Shown here piece by piece: positions 44,495 to 53,747 of a stretch of DNA of 64,000 nt. Under the pieces are notes generated by a model. The model saw nothing but the letters and a program-made list of their open reading frames with translations. It was not told the origin of the DNA and did not search any database. The stretch spans positions 1,054,001 through 1,118,000 of the forward strand of contig NZ_CP104272.1 in NCBI RefSeq assembly GCF_025244865.1, in the 5' to 3' direction. Positions within the stretch are counted from its first letter, which is position 1. Each line of letters opens with the position of its first letter. Source of the DNA: Arthrobacter sp. zg-Y1110. Lineage in GTDB: Bacteria > Actinomycetota > Actinomycetes > Actinomycetales > Micrococcaceae. Made by a program: the position numbers and the translations under genes.

Positions 44495-45292
44495 GTGGGG
44501 GAGCTTGCCATAGAGTACTGCGGCGAATGGTACGAGCCGCAGGAGCCTGCCGTTTTCAGCATCGGCCGGGAGGGCGACCTGGCTATCGACGACAATCCCT
44601 ACCTGCACCGGAAGTTCCTCAGCATTGCCAAGGACAACGGAATCTGGTGGCTGACGAATATCGGCAGCCGGATTTCGGCCACCATTGCGGACTCGGGCGG
44701 CGGTATGCAGGCCTGGTTGGCTCCCGGAGCCCGGCTTCCTGTGGTCTTTGAACAGACCCGGATCATCTTCAGCGCCGGTTCCACCACCTACGAATTCGAT
44801 GTCCACCTGAAAACGCCCACCTTCCGGCAGGATCCCCTCAGCGCAGCCGACGGCGGGGACACCACCATCGGTCCCGTGCTCTTCACAGAGTCCCAGAAGG
44901 CAGTGATGGTGGCGCTGGCGGAACCGCTGCTGCGGCGCGACGGCACCGGCTACAGCGCCCTGCCGACATCCGCGGAGGCAGCGGAGCGGCTGGGCTGGTC
45001 GCAGACCCGGTTCAACCGGAAGCTGGATAACGTGTGCGACAAGCTGGACCGGGTGGGCGTGGCGGGCCTGCGCGGGGCCGAGGGAAAGCCGGCATCGAAC
45101 CGGCGGGCCCGTCTGGTGGAGCATGCCGTAACATCCCAGCTCGTAACATCGGCCGACCTGGCACTGCTGGACCGACCTGCCGATGATCCGGCAGGGACCG
45201 CTCCCGGCCCCGAAAAAGTGCAGCAGCAGGCACCCGAAGCGGCATTGCCCGGGGCCCGTACTTCGATCAACAGAACGACAAGGAACACCTAG
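44495..45292 (+). CDS. FHA domain fused to a winged-helix-like domain
   Basis: 265 aa from GTG 44495, chosen because GAGGGGGAG lies 4 nt upstream and the protein then begins with the FHA strand GELAIEYCGEWYEP. The FHA domain (~1-110) has FSIGREGDLAID, NPYLHRKFLSI and WWLTNIG. It is followed (~135-200) by a helix-turn-helix-like stretch (LPTSAEAAERLGWSQTRFNR, then KLDNVCDKLDRVGV). The tail is disordered. The combination suggests a phospho-regulated DNA-binding protein, possibly controlling this locus (inference). ATG 44447 is an in-frame alternative with poorer context. Confidence 0.88.
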   Translation: MGELAIEYCGEWYEPQEPAVFSIGREGDLAIDDNPYLHRKFLSIAKDNGIWWLTNIGSRISATIADSGGGMQAWLAPGARLPVVFEQTRIIFSAGSTTYEFDVHLKTPTFRQDPLSAADGGDTTIGPVLFTESQKAVMVALAEPLLRRDGTGYSALPTSAEAAERLGWSQTRFNRKLDNVCDKLDRVGVAGLRGAEGKPASNRRARLVEHAVTSQLVTSADLALLDRPADDPAGTAPGPEKVQQQAPEAALPGARTSINRTTRNT

Positions 45293-46417
45293 ATGGCCTC
45301 CAGCACGAACCTCGTCAATGCCACGGCTTTCCAGCGCGTGGCAGCCAAGGCACTGGACGCGCTGCCGTCCGCGGTGCTGTTGCTGGCCGTGACCTGGCTG
45401 TTCCGGCTGGTCGGGGGCGACGACGCCCGGATGCTGGGGATGACAACGGGAGCGGTACTGGCCGGCGGATACGCGTTGTGGCTCTGGATCTGGGAAGCCG
45501 GTTCCGGCAAGACACCGGGAAACCTCGCCTTGGGCATCCGGACCACCGGCGGCAACGGACTCGCCCCGGGGCTGGTCCCCGTGCTGCTGCGAAACGCACT
45601 GCTGGGGCTGTCCGGCGTGGTGGTGGTAGGGCCGGTGGTTCTGCTGGTCTCCAACCTGTGGGATAAGAACCACCAGCGGCAGGGCTGGCATGACAAGGTT
45701 GCCGGCACCCTGGTGGTGGACGTTCGGGCCGGCCGTGATCCGCTGCTGACCGGCGGAATCCGTACCGCCGGTTCGGCTGCCCCGGAGCAGAGCGCCGGCC
45801 CGTCCTCGACGCCGACCGCCGTCCCTGCTGCCGGCCCGGTCACCGCGGTGCCGGGGTTCCCCGCCTCCGCCGTCCCCCAGACTGCTTCCTCCCCGTTCCA
45901 GACCGTGCCTGCCGCAACGGCTGGTGCGCCTGCCGCACCGGCGCCGGTCTCACCGCGGCGCGCGGCGGCTGCGGCGCTGACTGCCGGGGCGCTGCCAGCC
46001 CCTGTGCCAGCCCCTGCCCCGGCGGACGTTCCCCAGCATCCGGACGATGAGCTGGAAATGACCCGGGTAGCGGCCCGGCACCGCTCCACCGGCGTGTTGG
46101 TGCAGTTCGACGACGGTGCCGCCGTCGTCGTCACCGGCACCGCGCTGCTGGGGCGGAATCCCGCAACCAAGCCCCAGGAAACGGTGGGGCAGCTACTCGA
46201 CTTCGCGGACATGGGCCGCTCGGTCTCCAAGACCCATCTGCACCTGCAGGCGGATCCGAACGGCGTCTGGGTGACGGACCGCAATTCGACCAACGGCAGC
46301 GCCGTCGTCACCGCCCAGGGACTGCGGGAGGAACTTGAACCGCTGCGCCCCGTCCTTGCCCCCGTGGGCAGCACCGTTTTCTTCGGTGACCGCAGCTTCA
46401 CCGTTTCCCGGGCATAG
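45293..46417 (+). CDS. RDD-domain membrane protein with C-terminal FHA domain
   Basis: 374 aa. The N-terminal ~145 residues are an RDD domain: FQRVAAKALDALPSAVLLL, a GKTPGNLALGIRT loop, three hydrophobic helices and RQGWHDKVAGTLVVD. A long Ala/Pro-rich linker (~150-250) leads to an FHA domain (LLGRNPATKP, GRSVSKTHLHL, WVTDRNSTNGSAVV). The start follows the previous stop directly, with no gap. It ends 27 bp before the convergent EccC-like gene. It probably docks phosphorylated partners at the membrane. Confidence 0.92.
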   Translation: MASSTNLVNATAFQRVAAKALDALPSAVLLLAVTWLFRLVGGDDARMLGMTTGAVLAGGYALWLWIWEAGSGKTPGNLALGIRTTGGNGLAPGLVPVLLRNALLGLSGVVVVGPVVLLVSNLWDKNHQRQGWHDKVAGTLVVDVRAGRDPLLTGGIRTAGSAAPEQSAGPSSTPTAVPAAGPVTAVPGFPASAVPQTASSPFQTVPAATAGAPAAPAPVSPRRAAAAALTAGALPAPVPAPAPADVPQHPDDELEMTRVAARHRSTGVLVQFDDGAAVVVTGTALLGRNPATKPQETVGQLLDFADMGRSVSKTHLHLQADPNGVWVTDRNSTNGSAVVTAQGLREELEPLRPVLAPVGSTVFFGDRSFTVSRA

Positions 46418-46444
46418 GACTCCCGGGCGGCGTCCAGCCCGAAC

Positions 46445-49400
46445 TCAGCGCCCCGGTTCTCCCACCAGCACGTCGCTGGCCGTCTCGTTCCAGAACAGCT
46501 GCAGGGTCTGTACCGGCCGTCCGGGCTGGACCAGCTGGGCGCGTCCCGGCGGCAGTGCCCGGGCCCGGACACCGTTGATGAGTGTGCCTTCCCCGCGGTC
46601 GCCGGAGAGAATCAGCGCCGCGGCACCGGAATCACGCAGGGCCGTGAAGAAGGACTCGTACATGCCCCGGCTGGCTCCGCGGACCCGGCGGGAAAGCACG
46701 GCGTGCAGACCGATTTCCGGGGCCAGCGGCAGGAAGGGCGTCAACCTGCTCAGGGGGGACGAGCCGCCGGCGGTCAGTACGTCATAGTCGTCGATCACCA
46801 GCACCACCCGGGGCAGGGCGGCGACCTCTTCGGGGGTGGCGCTGATCCGTTTCTGCAGCTCGCCGGCCACGGCAGAGGCCAGCTGTTCGGCCAGGGCCGC
46901 GCTGGTGGCATATCCGCCCAGGTAGTCGTCCGGGACCTCGTCCGTGAGCGTGCGCCGCGGATCGAAAACCGCGAACACAATGTCCTCGGCGTTGTGCTGT
47001 TCGGCCAGGCGGCGGATCACCGACCGCATGGCGTTGGTCTTGCCGGCGCCGTCGTCGCCCATGATCACCAGATGGCGTTCCTTGTTGTGCAGGTCCAGCA
47101 GTTCGGTGCCCAGGTCCGTCTCGCGCTGGCCCAACGGCACCGTGGCGGGGGCCGTCGGTGTGGGTGCGCTTGCTGCGTCCACCACTGCGGGGAGCACGCG
47201 AACCTGCATGGCGCGTTCGTCCGTGGAAGCGGAAACCGCGTCCACAAGATCCCGCATCCCGGAGTTGGCGGTGTCCGGGTCCGATTCGGAGTCGATGCGC
47301 GGAAGGGCGAAATGCCCCTGCAGCTTCCGGTCCATCAGCGCCCGGCCGGGCGTTCCCGGGCTCACGGCCTCGGCCAGTTTCCGGCCGTGCGCCGACTCCC
47401 CGGGATCGGATAGGCGCAGTTCAATCCGGTTACCGAAGAAGCTTTGCTGGGCAATGCGGATTTCGTTCATCCGCGAGCAGGTCACCACCACATGGATGCC
47501 GTACCCGCCGCCGCGGCTGATCAGGGCATGCACGGATTTTTCAATCTCTTCGAACTCGTCCGAGAGCTGCCCGTAGCCGTCCAGCACCATCACGATGTCC
47601 GCGCTGGGCAGTTCCGGGATGCCGCCCTGCGCACAGAGGCGGCGCAGAGTGGGCAGCGAGTCGATCTGGTACTTCTCGAAGATCCGCTCCCGCTGGGCGA
47701 GCATGGCCAGGATTTCATCCACCGTACGGCGGACCACCTCACGGTTGGTGCGTACCGCCACGCCACCCACGTGGGGGAGCCCTTCGAGCGGAACCAGGCC
47801 GCTGCCGAGGAGGTCAATGGCGTAGATACCCACTTCGGCCGGGGAATGGGTCAGGGACAGGCTGGAGACGAGCGTGCGCAGGGCGGTGCTCTTGCCGGTC
47901 TGCGGTCCGCCGACAATTGCCGCATTGCCGCCGTTGGCAGCCAGGTCCACTTCCCAGATACCCTGCCACTGCTTCGCCGGATCGTCGAGCAGCCCTACCG
48001 GGACCTTCAAACCGCCGCCGGTAGCCAGCCGGATGCCGTGGCTGGTGGCGTCCAGCCCACCCGCGGCGATGTCCAGCGCAATGCCTCCGGGGAGCGGCGG
48101 CAGCCAGATCGGTTCGACGGCGCGGGGGAATTTCGCGAGCGTGTCCATGAGGGTGGAGAGCACCGTGGGTCCGGTGGTCCGTTTGGAGCCGGAGGTCGAC
48201 GCCGGTTTGGCGGGGTCCTGCTGTACGGCCTCTTCGAGGGTCGCGGCATAGCGCGGGACGCGCAGGACGGCGGGCCGCCCGGCGTCGTCGGTCTCCGGTT
48301 CGTCCTCTTCTTCCAGCTCAAGCGGGCCGGACACATACCCGGACTTGAACCGGGTGTACGTGGTGGTATCCACCTTCAGGTACCCGAACCCGGGGACCGG
48401 CGGCAGGTGGAAGGCGTCGGGGGTGTCCAGCACGGTGCGTGATTCAGCTTCGGAGAGTGTGCGCAGGCCGATCCGGTAGGAGAGATAGGTGTCCAGGCCG
48501 CGGAGCTTGCCGCCCTCGATGCGCTGGCTGGAGAGCAGCAGGTGCACGCCGATCGACCGCCCAATGCGGCCGATGGACAGGAAGAGCTCGATGAAGTCCG
48601 GGCGTGCGGTCAGCAGCTCGCCGAATTCGTCAATGATCACCACCAGGTGCGGCAGCGGTGCCAGGTCTTTGCCCTGGGCCAGCAGCTCCTGCCGGTGCAG
48701 CTGGTAGTCGGTGATGTTGGCGAGGTTGCCGGCTTCTTTGAGGACTTCCTGCCGGCGCTGGATCTCGCCGGAGAGGCTGGCGTAGACGCGTTCGATCAGG
48801 CTGACGTCGTCGGAAAGGTTGGTGATGACGCCGGTGACCTGGGGTGCGTTGGCGAAGGGGGCAAAGGTGGCGCCGCCCTTGTAGTCCACCAGCACCATGG
48901 CCAGCACCTCGGGGGAGTGCGTGGCCAGCAGGCCCACCACGAGGCTGCGCAGCATTTCGGACTTGCCGGAGCCGGTGGCACCCACGCACAGGCCGTGTGG
49001 GCCGTGCCCGAACTGTGCCGATTCCTTCAGGTCCAGCAGGGCCGGACGGCCGCGGTCATCGGGGCCCAGCGGAACCCGCAGGAAGTCCACCTCCCCGCGG
49101 GGCTTCCACAACCGGCGGATATCGGCTTCATCCAGCCGCGGGGAGAGGCCCAGCATTTCCAGGAACCCCTCCGAGTTTTCCGAGGAATCGTGTTCCATCG
49201 AATCGGGGGAGAGCCGCAGCGGGGCCAGGCTGCGGGCCAGGGACTGCGCGAGCGGGACCGGCAACTGGTCCAGGGTGCCCGCCTCAACCACCGGCTCCAC
49301 GGGGTCGGTCCGGTAGTTTTCCACCCGGAAACCTTCGCCGTCCTCACTGATGCGGATGGCCACTTCGCTGGGTTCCTGCCGGCGTTCCTGCACCAGGAAC

Positions 49401-50452
49401 AGCGTGGTGATCCCAAGGGCGCCGGGGGAGGACTGCTTGTCCGGGACTGCCAGCTCCACCGGCAGCTCTCCGTAGGAATCGGCAACCACCAGCAGGCGGG
49501 GCAGTGCCGTGCCCACGCCTCCGCGCAGGAAGTTTTTCCGGGACTCCGCGGCCAGGCTGGAACGTCCGTGGAGGTCATCGGCCAGCAGGTCCGACAAGAC
49601 GTCCATGGACGGGGCGAGCCGCCGGACAGGCCCGGTGCGGTGGGTGCTTTTCTGGTCCGCCAAGTGCGGCAGCCAAGTGGCCCACTCCCAGTTTTCCCGT
49701 TCGGCCTCGGGCACGGCCAGGGCCAGGTGGAGGTCCTCCGGGGAATGGAAGGCCGCACCCTGGACCAGCAGCAGGCGGCTGACCCGCAGCACGAACTCCC
49801 GTGAGCCGACAATGCTGACATTCCCGGCGCAGTCCAGCGGTACCGTCAACGGCAGTTCGGGGCTGGACTCGTAGCGCCGCTTGAGGATCTCCAGTTCCGT
49901 CATCATGAAGGTGTCACTCTGCATCACCGCGGACCCGGAGTTCATGATCTGTACTTCCCGGTTCTGCCGCGGACCGGTGCCGATGCGCACGTCAAGGAAA
50001 TCCTCGTTGTGGCGCCGCCGCTCCCAGATCCTGCGGGTATTGCGGATGATGTCGAACAGGGCGTCCGGCGGCGGGCTGGCAATCCGGGCCACCTTGACGG
50101 CCGTGTGTTCCTCGGCTCGGAGCGTGGCGCGGCAGCGTTCGAGGTATTCGAGATAGTTTTCCCGCCGGTCCTTGCGCTGGCGGCCCTGCTTTCCGCGCTG
50201 GCTGACCATCATGATGACGGAGGCCAGGATGGTGACCACCATGGCCAGTGCGCCCACAGCAGCCAGCGGGGATCCGCGGAAGAGCATCATGACCGTCATG
50301 GAGACGCCGGCGCCGAGGAGGGGTACCAACGACATCATGTTCATGCCGCCCTTGCCCTGTTCCATCTGCGGCGGGGCGTCCATGGTGAACGGTTCCAGGC
50401 CGCGGGCGGGCGCTGTGGTCCGGGCCGGCCGGTGCAGGATCCGGACGCTCAT
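46445..50452 (-). CDS. eccC: Type VII secretion EccC-like FtsK/SpoIIIE ATPase
   Basis: 1335 aa, the fused EccCa-EccCb layout. Two N-terminal membrane segments (~45-85), then three ATPase domains. D1 has Walker A VGATGSGKSEMLRSL near residue 489 and Walker B VVIIDEFGELL near 604 with the catalytic Glu. D2 has GGPQTGKSTALRTL near 847 but VMVLDGYGQL at Walker B (no Glu). D3 has GDDGAGKTNAMRSV near 1131 with VLVIDDYDVL. EccC drives export of Esx/WXG100 proteins; only D1 looks fully catalytic, the usual pattern. No N-terminal FHA domain, unlike EssC of Firmicutes. The ATG overlaps the ParA-like gene by 4 bp. Confidence 0.95.
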   Translation of the reverse strand: MSVRILHRPARTTAPARGLEPFTMDAPPQMEQGKGGMNMMSLVPLLGAGVSMTVMMLFRGSPLAAVGALAMVVTILASVIMMVSQRGKQGRQRKDRRENYLEYLERCRATLRAEEHTAVKVARIASPPPDALFDIIRNTRRIWERRRHNEDFLDVRIGTGPRQNREVQIMNSGSAVMQSDTFMMTELEILKRRYESSPELPLTVPLDCAGNVSIVGSREFVLRVSRLLLVQGAAFHSPEDLHLALAVPEAERENWEWATWLPHLADQKSTHRTGPVRRLAPSMDVLSDLLADDLHGRSSLAAESRKNFLRGGVGTALPRLLVVADSYGELPVELAVPDKQSSPGALGITTLFLVQERRQEPSEVAIRISEDGEGFRVENYRTDPVEPVVEAGTLDQLPVPLAQSLARSLAPLRLSPDSMEHDSSENSEGFLEMLGLSPRLDEADIRRLWKPRGEVDFLRVPLGPDDRGRPALLDLKESAQFGHGPHGLCVGATGSGKSEMLRSLVVGLLATHSPEVLAMVLVDYKGGATFAPFANAPQVTGVITNLSDDVSLIERVYASLSGEIQRRQEVLKEAGNLANITDYQLHRQELLAQGKDLAPLPHLVVIIDEFGELLTARPDFIELFLSIGRIGRSIGVHLLLSSQRIEGGKLRGLDTYLSYRIGLRTLSEAESRTVLDTPDAFHLPPVPGFGYLKVDTTTYTRFKSGYVSGPLELEEEDEPETDDAGRPAVLRVPRYAATLEEAVQQDPAKPASTSGSKRTTGPTVLSTLMDTLAKFPRAVEPIWLPPLPGGIALDIAAGGLDATSHGIRLATGGGLKVPVGLLDDPAKQWQGIWEVDLAANGGNAAIVGGPQTGKSTALRTLVSSLSLTHSPAEVGIYAIDLLGSGLVPLEGLPHVGGVAVRTNREVVRRTVDEILAMLAQRERIFEKYQIDSLPTLRRLCAQGGIPELPSADIVMVLDGYGQLSDEFEEIEKSVHALISRGGGYGIHVVVTCSRMNEIRIAQQSFFGNRIELRLSDPGESAHGRKLAEAVSPGTPGRALMDRKLQGHFALPRIDSESDPDTANSGMRDLVDAVSASTDERAMQVRVLPAVVDAASAPTPTAPATVPLGQRETDLGTELLDLHNKERHLVIMGDDGAGKTNAMRSVIRRLAEQHNAEDIVFAVFDPRRTLTDEVPDDYLGGYATSAALAEQLASAVAGELQKRISATPEEVAALPRVVLVIDDYDVLTAGGSSPLSRLTPFLPLAPEIGLHAVLSRRVRGASRGMYESFFTALRDSGAAALILSGDRGEGTLINGVRARALPPGRAQLVQPGRPVQTLQLFWNETASDVLVGEPGR

Positions 50453-51414
50453 GCCGTGGCCCGAGCCAGGACGCCGGCGGCCAGGGCGGCCGCCTCGAGA
50501 CGGGTTCGCCGGGCCAGCAGGCCAAGGCTGATTTCCACTCCGGCGGCGAGGTGCCGGTCATATCCCAGCCCGACGGCGTCGATACCCATGCGCGTCAAAC
50601 GGCGCGCTTCGGCGTCGGCCCGGAACGGCCCGTCCGGCTGGTTCCGGACTACCACCACCAGCAGCGGCACGGCCGCCAGTGCCGGGTCCCGCTGCCAGGC
50701 CGTGGCGTACAGGCCGGCATCTTCCAGGCCTGCCACGGAGGCCGTTGTCGCGAAGACCGCCAGATGCGACTGGGAAAGCGCCCAACGCGTGCTGGGGAGA
50801 TCCAGTCCGGTGCCGCAGTCCATCACGGTGATGGGGCAGTACCGGGAGATGGCCAGGGACAGTGCCTTGGCAGCGTCGTCGGCGGCCGGCCGTCCACCGG
50901 TGCCGCGGCGCCCGGTGACCAGCAGGTTACCGCGGCCGGCGGGGGTCAGCAGTGCCGAGAGGTCAGCCAGCGACGTCGGAGGGCGGCGGGACACCTCGGC
51001 TGCGGCGATATCCAGGGAGGCTGCGTCGGGGACGCCGGTGCGCAGCGCCAGCGTGCCGCCGGAGGGAGCGTTGTCCAGGACCGTCACGGCGTCGGTGCGC
51101 ATGGAGGAGTAAACCGATCCGAGCAGGGCCGCCAGCGTGGTCTTCCCGGCACCGCCGCGGGAGCCGACGACGGCGATGCGCCGGCCGGTGGATACCGGTG
51201 CCTGCGCACCGGCCGCCGCCTCGGCCAGACGGTGCGGATAGTCATCCCCGCGGAAGAGGTTCCCCGCGGAGCTGACCGAGCGGCGGAGCAGGCCCTCGGC
51301 CGGACGGGTCCGCAGGGTGCGGCGGAGTCGCTGGGGCGTTGATTCGAAGCCGTCCGGAGTGGCGGTGCCAGGGGCACCGTAGGGCAGCGGCTCGGCGTTC
51401 ACAGGTGAGCTCAT
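50449..51414 (-). CDS. ParA/MinD-like ATPase of the type VII locus (EspI-like)
   Basis: 321 aa. After a ~75-residue disordered N-terminus comes a deviant Walker A motif RIAVVGSRGGAGKTTLAALL near residue 80. TVLDNAPSGGTLALR and VMDCGTGLDLPSTRWAL follow. This corresponds to the MinD/ParA-like proteins found in ESX loci (EspI in mycobacteria), which are thought to modulate secretion or position the machine. It overlaps eccC and lies 91 nt after eccD. Confidence 0.9.
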   Translation of the reverse strand: MSSPVNAEPLPYGAPGTATPDGFESTPQRLRRTLRTRPAEGLLRRSVSSAGNLFRGDDYPHRLAEAAAGAQAPVSTGRRIAVVGSRGGAGKTTLAALLGSVYSSMRTDAVTVLDNAPSGGTLALRTGVPDAASLDIAAAEVSRRPPTSLADLSALLTPAGRGNLLVTGRRGTGGRPAADDAAKALSLAISRYCPITVMDCGTGLDLPSTRWALSQSHLAVFATTASVAGLEDAGLYATAWQRDPALAAVPLLVVVVRNQPDGPFRADAEARRLTRMGIDAVGLGYDRHLAAGVEISLGLLARRTRLEAAALAAGVLARATA

Positions 51415-51505
51415 GGCTATAGTCCTCCACCGGCCGCGGCGGCCGGATCAGCGGGATGAAAGGTGTCGGATGGCGGGCAAACCCGCGGGTGAAGCGATGC
51501 GCCCA

Positions 51506-52831
51506 TCAGAAGCTGTCCAACAGCTGGGAGTAAATGCCGAACATCCCGATGACCAGGGGAATCGATGCCAGGATGGCGAAGGTCTCCAGGCGCTTGGCCA
51601 GCAGTCGAAGGCGGGCTTCGGCGTGGTCCGGCAGGTCAAGGGTCAGGCTGACCGCGATGCAGGCGGCAAGGATCAGCACCGCCAGGCCCACAGCCCAGGG
51701 CGCGGAGGAGAAAAACCGCAGGGACGCGAGGGTGAGGGCGGTCAGCCCCACACCGGACGCGGCGTACAGCGAAATGCGTTCGGCGGCGAGCGGGAAGGAG
51801 CGGGCCCGCAGGAAGACCGCCAGGGTCAGGGCGAACAGCAGCGGCAGCGTCCATTTCTGGTGCTCCGCGTCGGTACCGAGCACCCAGAGCCCCAACGCTA
51901 TGGAAACCGACGTAAGGATCGCGCCCAGGGTGAGCCCCCGGTGGGCGCCGGCCACGGCCTCAAGCGCATCCGTCCTGCTGATGGTTCCACCGGTGGCACG
52001 CTGGTCATCCAGGGTTGCCAGGCCGGAGGCGGACAGCGCCAGCTTCGGGAGCAGGCCGAGCAGGAGGACGCTCGCCACGGCGGCCAGCGCTGCCGTGCGG
52101 GAAGGGTTCTCGGAAATGATTCCCGCCGCCGCCCAGATGACGGTGGCCAAGGCAAGGGTGCCGGCGCCCGTGAAGAGGGCCCGCGGGTTGGCTGCGCTCA
52201 GTCCCATTCCCACAAGGGTCAGCACGGACAGTCCGGCGAACAACAGCAGGGTTGTTTCCGGTTCCAGGTCGCCGCGCAGCAGGGCACCCAAGCCCAGCAG
52301 CCAGCCGGCCCCCTGCAGCGTGGGGCCGATGGCGGACGTCCGGGGCGGCCGTGCCAGCGCCGTGCCGGCCGTGAGGAGCACCAGGGACGCGGAGAGCAGC
52401 AGCCACCAGGCGTCGTCGGGGGCCACCGCGCCCAGGAGGATCTCTGCGCCTGCCCACAGGCCCACGGCAGCGAAGATGCCGGCGGTCAGTTCCCGGAACC
52501 TGTCGGTCCAGCGGCCCGAGACAGCCTCGGTTTCGCTGACCACCAGGTCCGTGACGTCATAGACGACGGCGGCGGGGGGAGCCTCGGACGCGTTGCAGAG
52601 CAGCAGCGAGGAACCATCGGCTATTGCCGCACTGCTCAGCGTGCTCTCCGCGGACAACTCGGTGCCGTCGGGTCCGACCAGGACCTTGGCGGCCACCTCA
52701 TCTGCCGGCGGGTCGTTCAGCAGCTCCAGGACCTGCGGCATCAGTGCACCGACGGGCTGGTCCGACGGCAGGAGCAGGTCCAGGTGGCGCCGGGAACCGA
52801 TCAGTGTCACTCGGGTGAAGGCATGGGCCAT
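51506..52831 (-). CDS. eccD: Type VII secretion EccD-like integral membrane protein
   Basis: 441 aa. Residues ~1-85 form a ubiquitin-like (YukD-type) domain (FTRVTLIGSRRHLDLLLPSD ... LVGPDGTELS ... SLLLCN). The rest contains about ten to eleven hydrophobic helices, as in EccD, the membrane-pore component of type VII systems. The start at ATG 52831 gives the family N-terminus; longer in-frame versions run into the upstream gene. It lies 5 nt after the small membrane gene and upstream of the ParA-like and EccC genes, forming one operon. Confidence 0.92.
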   Translation of the reverse strand: MAHAFTRVTLIGSRRHLDLLLPSDQPVGALMPQVLELLNDPPADEVAAKVLVGPDGTELSAESTLSSAAIADGSSLLLCNASEAPPAAVVYDVTDLVVSETEAVSGRWTDRFRELTAGIFAAVGLWAGAEILLGAVAPDDAWWLLLSASLVLLTAGTALARPPRTSAIGPTLQGAGWLLGLGALLRGDLEPETTLLLFAGLSVLTLVGMGLSAANPRALFTGAGTLALATVIWAAAGIISENPSRTAALAAVASVLLLGLLPKLALSASGLATLDDQRATGGTISRTDALEAVAGAHRGLTLGAILTSVSIALGLWVLGTDAEHQKWTLPLLFALTLAVFLRARSFPLAAERISLYAASGVGLTALTLASLRFFSSAPWAVGLAVLILAACIAVSLTLDLPDHAEARLRLLAKRLETFAILASIPLVIGMFGIYSQLLDSF

Positions 52832-52836
52832 GGCGG

Positions 52837-53217
52837 CTAGGATCCTGTCTGCATCGAAAAGGCAACGTTGTACCGGCCGGCGGCGGGACCGGCGTCGTAA
52901 TGCGCATCGCGGGGGTCCGAAGAGTGGTAGGCGGCCGAATTCTGCTGCCGGCGCTGCTCCTCCTGCTTTTGGCGGTTCTCTTCCAGCAGGTTGCTCACAA
53001 AGGAATACCCCACGCAGACCGCGGCGATGACCGCTGCAGCCGCCACGCTGAACAGGAAGAGGCGCACACTGTCCATCCACCGGCGCTCGTTCGGGTTTTC
53101 CCCGTACAGCAGGGCGCCGAGCAGCCGGTTCCGGCGCACGGTCACGGATTCGATCAGCTGATTGTCATAATCGCTCGCCAAAATAAGTCCCCCCACCACT
53201 TGGACAAGTACCGACAT
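52837..53217 (-). CDS. Small membrane protein of the type VII locus (EccB N-terminus-like)
   Basis: 126 aa from ATG 53217. About 50 cytosolic residues with VTVRRNRLLGALLYGENPNE lead to one membrane helix (LFLFSVAAAAVIAAVCVGYS, ~54-74), then a charged, Gln/Arg-rich outer tail. The arrangement (RR-LL-AL-xG-xxP followed by a single helix) recalls the first ~80 residues of EccB, but the large periplasmic EccB domain is absent. The call rests on this pattern and its position as first gene of the EccD-ParA-EccC operon. The start is uncertain: AAGGA lies only 1 nt before the ATG; GTG 53250 is the alternative. Confidence 0.7.
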   Translation of the reverse strand: MSVLVQVVGGLILASDYDNQLIESVTVRRNRLLGALLYGENPNERRWMDSVRLFLFSVAAAAVIAAVCVGYSFVSNLLEENRQKQEEQRRQQNSAAYHSSDPRDAHYDAGPAAGRYNVAFSMQTGS

Positions 53218-53360
53218 ATCCTTACACGATCCGGGTGGGGTCTGCGTCACACGCGCCGGTGCCGCACCGTCGAAGCTGAGGCGTACGTTGTGGATGCCGG
53301 GCCGCGGGTGCTAAAGCTTGACTAATTAATCACCGCACACGCACCGATGAAGGAGCCGCA

Positions 53361-53678
53361 ATGAGCACCAACCCGGAGATTGAAGAGCGCCGACTGAACG
53401 ATTGGAGCAGGCGCCTCACCCAGGCCCTGCAGATCCTGGATCTTGAAGTGGACCACAAGATGCTCATGGAGCTGGGGGAGAAGTCGGCCCGGACCGTTGC
53501 AGACAACGCGGGCCTGGTCAGTGCCTTTGTGGTCGGGTATGCAGCCGGACTCACCACCACCAGCGGGCGGAAATCCTCTGAAGAAGCGGTCCAGAAAGCG
53601 GCAGACACCGCCTTCCAGCTGGCTGAAACCGGCTTGGAAGGGCCGGACCAGCCCGGTTGGAAGGGTTCTGCCCAGTAA
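53361..53678 (+). CDS. DUF6457 protein (molybdenum-cofactor associated)
   Basis: 105 aa, helical: LNDWSRRLTQALQILDLEVD, ELGEKSARTVADNAGLVSAF, VVGYAAGLTT. The pattern matches DUF6457 domains, which occur alone or fused to molybdenum-cofactor genes such as MobA in actinobacteria. A molybdopterin oxidoreductase gene is convergent, sharing a terminator. The ATG has a perfect AAGGAG 6 nt upstream. The molecular function is unknown. Confidence 0.8.
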   Translation: MSTNPEIEERRLNDWSRRLTQALQILDLEVDHKMLMELGEKSARTVADNAGLVSAFVVGYAAGLTTTSGRKSSEEAVQKAADTAFQLAETGLEGPDQPGWKGSAQ

Positions 53679-53690
53679 GGAGACGTCGAT

Positions 53691-53732
53691 ACGCACAACA
53701 GGCCGGGACCGAAATCCTGGCCTGTTGTGCGT
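53691..53732. terminator. Bidirectional terminator between DUF6457 and FdhF-like genes
   Basis: ACGCACAACAGGCC (53691-53704) pairs perfectly with 53719-53732 and closes a 14-nt loop. It lies 12 nt after the DUF6457 stop and 15 nt after the convergent oxidoreductase stop. No long T-run on either side. Confidence 0.65.
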
Positions 53733-53747
53733 AGTGGCTGTTGCTGC

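Noticed and set aside
43787-45691. 634-codon minus-strand frame across kinase, FHA-HTH and RDD-FHA genes
   Set aside because: It spans three coupled plus-strand genes and has no recognisable domain.
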